Assembly: GCA_964389375.1 (NCBI GenBank)
Contig: CAYMDP010000051.1
Coordinates: forward strand, 1 to 20,433
DNA length: 20,433 nucleotides
Source: CAYMDP01 sp964389375
GTDB lineage: Bacteria; Bdellovibrionota; Bdellovibrionia; Bdellovibrionales; UBA1609
Direction: 5' to 3'
Of the stretch, positions 14,484 to 20,433 are shown piece by piece. The position numbers were made by a program, and so were the translations under genes. Numbering within the stretch: the first letter of the stretch is position 1; every line of letters starts with the position of its first letter. Under the pieces are notes generated by a model that made no database searches, was not told where the DNA came from, and was given only the letters and a program-made list of their open reading frames with translations.

Positions 14484-14795
14484 TTATAAAGGACTTGTTT
14501 CTAAAACTCGTGTCCCAAGATCGACAACCAAGAACAGATAAAGAACCAACAGAAAAAATACGCTAATAAAGAAAAGTCCCAAATACATGCGGTCGTCATA
14601 TTTTAAGTGCATGAATATGGCCAAAACAAAGTAAGCCTTTAAACTTGCGACGGCCATCGCAATAATCGTGTTTAAAAATCCAAAATCAAATTGCGCGACT
14701 GCGACCGTCGCAACAGTTAAAACCAACAAGATCCCAAGGATCTGGAAGTAGGTTTTTATCGGAATAATATGATGTTCTTGATGTCCCGCTGCCAT
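14484..14795 (-). CDS. ctaF: Cytochrome c oxidase subunit IV
   Basis: A 103-residue protein with three membrane helices, matching the prokaryotic caa3/cyo-type subunit IV. The N-terminus is His-rich (G-H-Q-E-H-H-I-I-P). Helix 2 carries the typical K-A-Y-F-V-L-A-I-F-M-H-L-K-Y stretch at 53-66. Helix 3 is very hydrophobic and ends L-V-V-D-L-G. This subunit has no cofactor and supports assembly of subunits I and III. AGGAGG lies five bases before the ATG. It is nine bases from ctaE and followed by ctaB. The symbol is transferred from Bacillus usage. Confidence 0.88.
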   Translation of the reverse strand: MAAGHQEHHIIPIKTYFQILGILLVLTVATVAVAQFDFGFLNTIIAMAVASLKAYFVLAIFMHLKYDDRMYLGLFFISVFFLLVLYLFLVVDLGTRVLETSPL

Positions 14796-14804
14796 ACCTG
14801 CCTC

Positions 14805-15464
14805 CTAGCCGACCAAATATAATAATGGAAAGAGGTAAATCCAGATCAGATCCACCAAGTGCCAAAACAATCCCACACACTCCAAAGGCGTGTAGTAGGA
14901 AGGACCAAATTCATTTCTTCTTGAACGAAACCAAAGCCAGGCGATCGCACCCATTCCGGCAACAACGTGACTTCCGTGAAGACCGGTCATGCAAAAGTAA
15001 AAAGAGAAATAAAGACCAAGATTTGTTACGGCACTTTCTGGTCCCGTGTAGCTAAACAAAGTTCCGGGCAATAAACCTTCATGAATTTTATGGCTATACT
15101 CGAAGTACTTAATCACTAAGAAGATAAGTCCGCAAATAAAGGTCGCCGCCAGATTGTAGGTCACAAGCTTTGGCTTGTTGACCTGGGCAAAGTGAATACT
15201 TAAGGCCATCGTCAAAGAGCTGACCAGAAGGACTACAGTATTAACTGCACCGAGCTTCCAGTCCAAGAAGGTCGCACCTGTAATAAAGATCTCTGGATAC
15301 ATGTTGTGGTAGATAATGTAACCGACGAAAAGACCACCAAACATCAAGATCTCGGTCGTTAAGAATAACCAAAGACCTAGTTTGCTGGTTTCATATTCAT
15401 GCTCAGCGCTATCGAAGTGATGAGCATGCTGGTGTTTTACAGGTGAAGAATCAACGGTACTCAT
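14805..15464 (-). CDS. ctaE: Cytochrome c oxidase subunit III
   Basis: A 219-residue subunit III of a haem-copper oxidase, predicted to have about five membrane helices. This is the short form found in caa3 enzymes (mitochondrial types have seven helices). After a His-rich polar N-terminus it shows L-W-L-F-L-T-T-E-I-L-M-F-G-G-L-F at 31-46, then T-G-L-H-G-S-H-V-V-A-G at 160-170 and F-W-H-L-V-D-L-I-W-I-Y-L-F-P-L at 200-214, the standard signatures. It helps maintain the D-proton channel of subunit I. The start codon lies inside the end of ctaD (14-bp overlap), indicating translational coupling. Confidence 0.95.
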   Translation of the reverse strand: MSTVDSSPVKHQHAHHFDSAEHEYETSKLGLWLFLTTEILMFGGLFVGYIIYHNMYPEIFITGATFLDWKLGAVNTVVLLVSSLTMALSIHFAQVNKPKLVTYNLAATFICGLIFLVIKYFEYSHKIHEGLLPGTLFSYTGPESAVTNLGLYFSFYFCMTGLHGSHVVAGMGAIAWLWFRSRRNEFGPSYYTPLECVGLFWHLVDLIWIYLFPLLYLVG

Positions 15465-17046
15465 AAGGACCTGCCGTTACTTTAGGTGTTTCATAAAAAT
15501 TTTCATGAGGCGGAGGCGAGGAAGTCTGCCATTCAAGGGTTTTTGCACCCCATGGATTATCACCCGCTTTCTCACCTCTAAAAATTCCATCAATGATCAC
15601 ATATAGAGCGATCAAAAAACCAATTCCAATCGTCCAGGCCCCAATCGAAGAAATTTTATTTAAAGGCTCATAGACCGCAAGGTAATCAAAATAGCGTCTT
15701 GGCATTCCCATCGATCCCAAAATGAACTGAGGGAAAAAGGTCACGTTAAAGCCAACGAAAATTAGAACGAAGGTAATTTGAGCCAAGAACTCGTTGTACA
15801 TACGGCCAAACATCTTCGGAAGCCAATAATAGATCCCGCCCATGATGGCCATCAAGGTTCCACCCACCATTACATAATGAAAGTGAGCAACCACAAAGTA
15901 GGTATCATGCAGATGTACATCGATCGCAGTCACTGCAAGTATAATTCCCGTCACACCACCGATGGTGAACAAGAAGACAAAGCCCAAGGCAAACAAAAGA
16001 GGAGAGTCAAAACGGATCGAACCTTTATATAAAGTCGCAACCCAGTTGAAAACCTTAATTGCTGTTGGCACCCCAACCAGCATCGTAATAAACGAGAAGA
16101 TAATCCCTGCCACTTCACTTTGACCACTCACGAACATGTGGTGACCCCAAACAAAGAAGCTAACCGCTGCAATTCCGATACTCGAAAAGGCGATCGCTTT
16201 ATAGCCGAAAATAGTTTTTCTTGAGAACGCTGAAATCAACTCACTGACGATTCCCATGGCCGGAAGAATCATAATGTACACAGCCGGGTGAGAGTAAAAC
16301 CAGAAAAAATGCTGAAACAAAACTGGATCTCCCCCAAGGTTGGGGTCAAAAATTCCAACTCCCATGGTACGCTCTGCAACCAATAACAAAAGTGTGATCG
16401 CCAAAACTGGAGTCGCTAAAACCTGAAGAACGGCCGTTGAATACAAAGACCAGACAAAAAGTGGCATTCTAAAAAAGGTCATGCCAGGGGCTCGCAACTT
16501 ATGAGTCGTTGCGATAAAATTTAAACCCGTAAGGATCGAAGAAAACCCCATTACAAATGCGCCCGTCACTAGAAGGATTGTTCCGTTGTCAGTTTTGATT
16601 GAGTATGGAGTATAAAAAGTCCAACCCGTATCTGCTCCATTATAAAATAAAGAGAAGAAAGCGATGCTGGCCCCGATCATCAAACAATACCAACTTAAAA
16701 GGTTCACCCTTGGAAAGGCCACATCTTTTGCGCCCAGCTGAAGGGGCAAAAAGAAGTTTCCTAAAAAGGCTGGAATCCCCGGAATAATCACCATAAAGAC
16801 CATGATCGAGCCATGGAAGGTCATTAACTGGTTATACATCTGAGGCGTGACGATTGTCTGACCCGAGCTAAAAAGCTCCCATCGGATCAACATCGCAAAG
16901 ACGCCGCCGATAAAGAAGAAGGTCAAAACCGAGATCATATAAAGAATGCCGATTCTTTTATGATCTAAGGTCGTCAGCCAAGACCAAATCCCGCTTTTTT
17001 CGTTAAGGTAATTTTTAGATCGATCTACTGTTCCTGCATGGGCCAT
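15451..17046 (-). CDS. ctaD: Cytochrome c oxidase subunit I (A2-type, caa3)
   Basis: A 531-residue catalytic subunit of a haem-copper oxidase, reducing O2 to water and pumping protons. Ligands seen: H78 (low-spin haem), H253 in Y-S-H-P-A-V-Y with Y257 (CuB and its crosslinked Tyr), H302-H303 in G-H-H-M-F-V-S-G (CuB), and H388 and H390 in V-A-H-F-H-Y-V (high-spin and low-spin haem). A-K-D108-V-A-F-P-R-V-N marks the D-channel entrance and V-P-T-A-I-K331 the K-channel. The D-channel glutamate of H-P-E-V-Y is absent. Instead Y251-S252 precede the His, the hallmark of type A2 oxidases such as those of Rhodothermus and Thermus. AAGGAG lies six bases before the ATG, right after the ctaC stop. Twelve helices are expected. 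Confidence 0.97.
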   Translation of the reverse strand: MAHAGTVDRSKNYLNEKSGIWSWLTTLDHKRIGILYMISVLTFFFIGGVFAMLIRWELFSSGQTIVTPQMYNQLMTFHGSIMVFMVIIPGIPAFLGNFFLPLQLGAKDVAFPRVNLLSWYCLMIGASIAFFSLFYNGADTGWTFYTPYSIKTDNGTILLVTGAFVMGFSSILTGLNFIATTHKLRAPGMTFFRMPLFVWSLYSTAVLQVLATPVLAITLLLLVAERTMGVGIFDPNLGGDPVLFQHFFWFYSHPAVYIMILPAMGIVSELISAFSRKTIFGYKAIAFSSIGIAAVSFFVWGHHMFVSGQSEVAGIIFSFITMLVGVPTAIKVFNWVATLYKGSIRFDSPLLFALGFVFLFTIGGVTGIILAVTAIDVHLHDTYFVVAHFHYVMVGGTLMAIMGGIYYWLPKMFGRMYNEFLAQITFVLIFVGFNVTFFPQFILGSMGMPRRYFDYLAVYEPLNKISSIGAWTIGIGFLIALYVIIDGIFRGEKAGDNPWGAKTLEWQTSSPPPHENFYETPKVTAGPYEYR

Positions 17047-17059
17047 TTCTGACTCCTTC

Positions 17060-18010
17060 TTACTGAGTGAGCGATTTTACGTACTCAATCGCTCCCATAA
17101 TTTCTTCTTCAGAGAGCTGTCCTGCAAATGTTGGCATGACCCCAGCCGGATAAGTCTCTAAAACTTTAGCATTCGGATTTAATATAGATTCACGAATATA
17201 ATTTTCATCAGCAACCGCCACAGCGCCGCCTTCAAACTTTCGCTCTTTTCCAAATAGACCCGCAAATCCAGGGCCGACACCTTTTTGGTCTGTCGTCGAA
17301 TGGCAGGCGATACAACGAACGGAATAAACTTTTTGCCCGATATCGAGCATGCTTAAACCTTTATAGGGGTCATTCTGAAGCCATTCAGAATACTGTTCTG
17401 AAGAAACAACTCTGACCTTTGCAAGCATCGCCGAATGCTGATCTCCGCAATACTCGGTACAAAAAACCTGAAAGTTTCCTTCTTTTTTTGCGTTAAACCA
17501 AAGTGAGGTATATCGACCGGGGACAACGTCTTGCTTGATTCGAAAAGCCGGTACGAAAAAGCTATGAATGACATCTCTTGAAGTCATGACCAACTTGATT
17601 GGAGTATTCACTGGAACCACGAGTTCTGCAGGCGAGCTTTTTCCACTCTTGTATAAGAAAGCCCAATCCCACTTCTGACCAATGACTTGAACTTCTAAAG
17701 CGTCTTTCGGTGCCGAACGCATATTGGAGTAAACCCACCAGCCCCAGCCAAAAACACCCATAAAAATTAAAAAGGGAATAAAGGACCAGGTGAATTCGAG
17801 CACATTATTGTGGGTAATGTACGCGGTCTTGTCGTTATCCGACTGCCGCTTGTACTTAAAAGAAAAGTAGATAAATCCACCGATAACCAAAACGCAGGAC
17901 ACAAAGCTGGCCCATAGAAGAAAAACGTAAAGTTGATCCACCTGCTTGGCGATTTCTGTCCCTTGAACTGGCATTAGGCTACTGGCCCTTGCAACACTCG
18001 ACCAAAACAT
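17060..18010 (-). CDS. ctaC: Cytochrome c oxidase subunit II with fused cytochrome c
   Basis: A 316-residue subunit II of caa3 type, taking electrons into the CuA centre. Two membrane helices (about 28-51 and 76-95) are followed by the periplasmic cupredoxin domain: aromatic stretch G-Q-K-W-D-W-A-F at 111-118, then CuA ligands H149, C184, E186, C188, H192 and M195 in C-T-E-Y-C-G-D-Q-H-S-A-M. A C-terminal cytochrome c domain has C233-I-A-C-H237 and a likely axial M292 in V-M-P-T-F, so electrons can pass from an external cytochrome into CuA through a built-in haem. I use the ATG at 18010, whose first base is the last base of the SCO stop codon (TAATG), a coupled start. An upstream start would overlap the SCO gene and is not needed. 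Confidence 0.96.
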   Translation of the reverse strand: MFWSSVARASSLMPVQGTEIAKQVDQLYVFLLWASFVSCVLVIGGFIYFSFKYKRQSDNDKTAYITHNNVLEFTWSFIPFLIFMGVFGWGWWVYSNMRSAPKDALEVQVIGQKWDWAFLYKSGKSSPAELVVPVNTPIKLVMTSRDVIHSFFVPAFRIKQDVVPGRYTSLWFNAKKEGNFQVFCTEYCGDQHSAMLAKVRVVSSEQYSEWLQNDPYKGLSMLDIGQKVYSVRCIACHSTTDQKGVGPGFAGLFGKERKFEGGAVAVADENYIRESILNPNAKVLETYPAGVMPTFAGQLSEEEIMGAIEYVKSLTQ

Positions 18011-18864
18011 TAAGCTTCCCCTTTCAGAGCTTTCATCGCACCACGCCTTTCTCGAAGCCAAGTAGGCAACAAGAAGGCCGTCAAGATTAGAACCATAAAA
18101 ACGGCACCAATGCGCATGATGTTGAATGCATATAGAGTATATTTATTTTTGCTGGGATCAAACTGAAAACAGAAGAGTATAATTTGATCTATGACTGAGC
18201 CAATTTTTCCCTCAGAGGCCTCTAGAAGACTCATGCGGACCGTCTGCGGATCAAACTGAATTCCATAAAGATAGCGCGAGATCTGGCCCGAAGGGGTTAA
18301 AATATAGGCAACTGCGGAATGGGCGAACTGCTGAACATCTTCGTCCCATCGATAAGAAAAGCCGATCTGCTCGGTCAGGCTTTTTACACTTTCTTCGCTT
18401 CCGGTTAAAAAATGCCAGCCTTTTTCAGCACCAGCTCGGTCATATTCTTTTAAGTAGGCTGCAAGTTTTGGGGCTGCAACTTCTGGGCTTTCTTTGTGAT
18501 CCATACTGACCGCGACTAGGTCGAACTGATCGCCCGCCGTCCAGCTCATCTTCTGCATGACTTCAAGCAGACCATTTAAATGATAGTTACAAAGGCTCGG
18601 GCAGTCGTAATAAACCACAGTCAAAATCACTGGCTTATCGCCCTTGATCACCTGGCCAAGAGTGACCGCTTCGCCCGACTGATTGAGAAAGGGAAGACTT
18701 AGATCAATTTTTCGACCCAAATATTCTTTAACCCCGACACCCTCTAACTCGCGAGGGGTTTCGTGAGCCAATAAGTCTCGTTGAGCAGATGGATCATAGG
18801 CCTGTGCTGAAAAAGCGAGCAGGGCAAAGATGCTAAAAATGAAAGAAGGCCTAAAGATTACCAT
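18010..18864 (-). CDS. SCO1/SenC family copper chaperone
   Basis: A 284-residue membrane-anchored thioredoxin-fold protein that delivers copper to, or reduces, the CuA site of subunit II. A signal sequence covers about residues 1-22. The copper site is Y-D-C88-P-S-L-C92 plus H182 in F-A-H-S-A-V-A-Y. A C-terminal hydrophobic segment at about 249-268 followed by R-E-R-R gives a membrane anchor, an arrangement that differs from the N-terminally anchored Sco proteins. The ATG at 18864 is used; the TTG one codon earlier is less likely. It lies 11 bp after the cytochrome c gene and overlaps ctaC by one base, so the copper loader is made just ahead of its target. Confidence 0.93.
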   Translation of the reverse strand: MVIFRPSFIFSIFALLAFSAQAYDPSAQRDLLAHETPRELEGVGVKEYLGRKIDLSLPFLNQSGEAVTLGQVIKGDKPVILTVVYYDCPSLCNYHLNGLLEVMQKMSWTAGDQFDLVAVSMDHKESPEVAAPKLAAYLKEYDRAGAEKGWHFLTGSEESVKSLTEQIGFSYRWDEDVQQFAHSAVAYILTPSGQISRYLYGIQFDPQTVRMSLLEASEGKIGSVIDQIILFCFQFDPSKNKYTLYAFNIMRIGAVFMVLILTAFLLPTWLRERRGAMKALKGEA

Positions 18865-18875
18865 CAAAGATCGCC

Positions 18876-19421
18876 TTACTCCGCACCAGTCGCAAAAGTT
18901 TCAAGCTCAGAATCATTGTCAGAGACTTTGTTTTCAGTAATCGATCTCATAAAATGAACCAAAGCCCAGCGATCAAGCTTTGGAATGTGAGCAAAGGAAG
19001 CCATTGAAGTTCCGGCGATTCCATCTTTTAAAGTTTTATATAGGGCAATTGAGTCTCCACCGACTTTCCACTTTCCTTCGATCAAATTTCTTGGAGGCGG
19101 AACCAAGGCCTTACCCGCAGGTCCATCGCCCGCGCCACCCGGACCGTGGCAAACCGCGCAGTTGGTCGTGTAAACTTGTTTTCCGTGAGCGATCAAATCA
19201 TCTGAAGAAATCCACGGTTTTTCAACTTTAGAGACGTCAACAGCTTGAGCTGCTCCACCGGCAACAGTTTGTTCGGCACCGCCGCCTTGCTCTTCGGGAA
19301 CTTCTTTTAAATCGACCCCAGGGTGAACCAAGGCCACGTAGACAAAAAAGCATAAAGAAAAAGCCATTGAGAAAATAAAAGCCAAGAATCCACTACGATT
19401 GTAGGTATCGCCAGTTTTCAT
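18876..19421 (-). CDS. Membrane-anchored mono-haem cytochrome c
   Basis: A 181-residue c-type cytochrome and the first gene of the oxidase operon. A membrane anchor lies at about residues 11-31, then a Gly/Ala/Glu-rich linker (about 38-64). The cytochrome domain has C88-A-V-C-H92, G-P-G-G-A-G-D-G-P-A just after, and a likely axial Met at M140 in G-T-S-M-A-S-F. It probably passes electrons to the oxidase or links it to a quinol-oxidising complex. The ATG at 19421 is preceded by GGAG at seven bases; the open frame further upstream has no such site. No bc1 or ACIII genes are visible nearby. Confidence 0.9.
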   Translation of the reverse strand: MKTGDTYNRSGFLAFIFSMAFSLCFFVYVALVHPGVDLKEVPEEQGGGAEQTVAGGAAQAVDVSKVEKPWISSDDLIAHGKQVYTTNCAVCHGPGGAGDGPAGKALVPPPRNLIEGKWKVGGDSIALYKTLKDGIAGTSMASFAHIPKLDRWALVHFMRSITENKVSDNDSELETFATGAE

Positions 19422-19517
19422 GGGCGTCTCCAAATCAAAATTAAGGTTTTGTAACGGAGGCAAACTAGCACCCAGGATCTGCTCAGTCACGCCTCAAATT
19501 CAATTCACGCCAGTCTT

Positions 19518-19533
19518 CCGACAAGTTGGTCGG
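19518..19533. promoter_or_regulatory. Short inverted repeat in the oxidase/bamE-like intergenic region
   Basis: CCGAC and GTCGG are separated by six bases, about 100 bp upstream of both divergent start codons. It could be a regulator site or a chance 5-bp repeat. No good sigma70 promoter for the oxidase operon could be picked in the 219-bp gap. Confidence 0.25.
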
Positions 19534-19640
19534 TCCACCTCAAGCCGAAAAAATCCGCCGCTGGCGCCCCGCGTCTTTTCAAATGCTTCAACTTTCTGGC
19601 TTCTGGACGCTATCCTTTTAATCTTCGAAAGGGAGAAAAA

Positions 19641-20033
19641 ATGAGATCCTTAAACCAACTTGCCCTCTGCTTTGCCTTTTTGTTTTTAATTTCGGCCTGC
19701 ACGACCCCGAGACCCAAAAAATTTGAGTCCCTCAGTTTAGGGCAAACAAAGTCCGACGTAATTGACCTGGTTGGAAATCCAAAAATTTCTAAGCGCGAAA
19801 AGGGCCGAGATTTCTGGATCTATAGCTACTTTGAAGGCGAACAAGAGTTTAGAAAGTCCGTAGAGTTTGAAAAAGGCAAAGTGGTTCAGCTTTCTCCCGC
19901 TCGGCCCTTTCCAGATCCAGAGTCAATCATTGAAAAAGCCGACAGTCTTGAGGACCTCGAATCCAAAGGAAAGTTGATAAAGAAAGATTCAGATTCTGGC
20001 TTTAAAGATGTCGACGGTGGACAAGACGAATAA
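19641..20033 (+). CDS. BamE/SmpA-like lipoprotein
   Basis: A 130-residue predicted lipoprotein. The signal ends L-I-S-A-C, with C20 as the lipidated residue. Residues ~30-85 match the BamE/SmpA/OmlA fold in outline: L-S-L-G-Q-T-K-S-D-V-I-D-L-V-G-N-P (the G-x-T-x-x-x-V-x-x-x-x-G-x-P signature), then aromatic strands W-I-Y-S-Y-F and V-E-F-E-K-G-K-V-V. BamE stabilises the outer-membrane BAM complex, but this fold occurs in many other lipoproteins, so the BamE role is not claimed. The C-terminal 45 residues are charged and probably disordered. GGGAG lies just before the ATG. A hairpin overlaps its stop codon. Confidence 0.75.
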   Translation: MRSLNQLALCFAFLFLISACTTPRPKKFESLSLGQTKSDVIDLVGNPKISKREKGRDFWIYSYFEGEQEFRKSVEFEKGKVVQLSPARPFPDPESIIEKADSLEDLESKGKLIKKDSDSGFKDVDGGQDE

Positions 20034-20046
20034 GAATCGTCTTGTC
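20020..20046 (+). terminator. Hairpin over the stop codon, likely terminator
   Basis: GACAAGACGA (20020-20029) pairs perfectly with TCGTCTTGTC (20037-20046) around a seven-base loop that contains the TAA of the lipoprotein gene. Ten paired bases are strong, but only a broken T-rich tail follows, so termination efficiency is uncertain. It may serve both convergent genes. Confidence 0.55.
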
Positions 20047-20056
20047 GGCTTAACCT

Positions 20057-20433
20057 TTATTGTTCGAGCCTTAATTTTTTAGCAGATCCTGATTTTGTCG
20101 GAGTCTCGCCTTGGCTTTGCGAGGTCTTTGGTTTTGGCCGCGCCTCTTTAGGCATAAATTTTTTGTACTTGGAACCAACAAGGGCTCCAGCCTCATTTAG
20201 CCGCTCATCTAATAAAGATACTTTTTCTAAATCTTCCATAGATTTTTCAGCCCTGGGAGCGAATTTTCGTTCAATCTGCGCGCCTTCACCTGGATATTGA
20301 TACTGAACTTCACGTCGCAACTCATTGTACTCGAGAACATTTTTTGATCGGTCCTTATGAAGCTCCACCATCTGCTTCATCAGCTCGCGCTTTTCATCCT
20401 CGAACGCCTTTTCCAAAATCTTGCGGCCGAAAC
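20057..20433 (-). CDS. Coiled-coil protein, unknown, truncated by the window
   Basis: The frame is open to the right edge of the window, so the N-terminus is missing; about 124 residues are visible. An apparent start at 20416 is an internal TTG (Leu) with no ribosome site, so it is not taken. The visible part is highly charged and helical (E-K-A-F-E-D-E-K-R-E-L-M-K-Q-M), probably coiled coil for ~75 residues. It ends in a Lys/Pro/Ser/Thr-rich disordered tail. No family is recognised. It converges on the BamE-like lipoprotein gene with only 23 bp between stops. Confidence 0.6.
   Translation of the reverse strand, partial: FGRKILEKAFEDEKRELMKQMVELHKDRSKNVLEYNELRREVQYQYPGEGAQIERKFAPRAEKSMEDLEKVSLLDERLNEAGALVGSKYKKFMPKEARPKPKTSQSQGETPTKSGSAKKLRLEQ

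Overview
The window looks like chromosomal DNA of a Gram-negative, aerobically respiring bacterium. Evidence for this is the number of Sec-exported and lipobox proteins, a BamE-like lipoprotein, MltA and M74 murein enzymes, and a caa3-type cytochrome oxidase operon. Moderate-to-low GC, dense packing, many small secreted proteins of unknown function and several peptidoglycan-active enzymes would suit Bdellovibrionota (Bdellovibrio-like predators). That assignment is an inference; no rRNA or marker tree is available here.

Layout. Positions 1-2900 hold four secreted or exported proteins of unknown function. The first carries a JAMM-type H-x-H-P ... P-S-x-x-D motif. Positions 2896-5396 hold a DUF2177-type membrane protein and, divergently, the potassium transporter Kup. 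Positions 5425-10809 are rich in cell-wall enzymes: a large lipoprotein with a C-terminal M74 (MepA-type) endopeptidase domain, a NodB-type polysaccharide deacetylase followed 1 nt later by a GNAT acetyltransferase, and an MltA-type lytic transglycosylase. PurN lies among them. Positions 11283-13593 hold a small membrane protein and the last two enzymes of homogentisate (tyrosine) catabolism: a fumarylacetoacetase-family hydrolase and, divergently, maleylacetoacetate isomerase. Positions 13583-19421 are one minus-strand operon for an A2-type caa3 oxidase, in transcription order cytochrome c, SCO1/SenC, ctaC, ctaD, ctaE, ctaF, ctaB. The right end has a BamE-like lipoprotein and a coiled-coil protein cut by the window edge.

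The most unusual structure is a pair of ~185-bp near-palindromic elements at 10843-11028 and 12682-12865. They share 11-bp termini (TATACCCAAAG/CTTTGGGTATA) and an almost invariant centre. Several stem differences between the copies are compensated on the opposite arm. Mispaired positions are mostly G.U wobbles if the minus strand is the RNA. Both copies stand in the same orientation just upstream of a minus-strand gene (mltA and the fumarylacetoacetase gene). I read them as a Correia/ERIC-like non-autonomous element or a structured leader RNA. I do not recognise the family.

Three convergent gene pairs overlap at their 3' ends (by 50, 3-4 and 11 bp), leaving no room for separate terminators. 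No rRNA, tRNA, CRISPR, transposase or prophage gene was seen.
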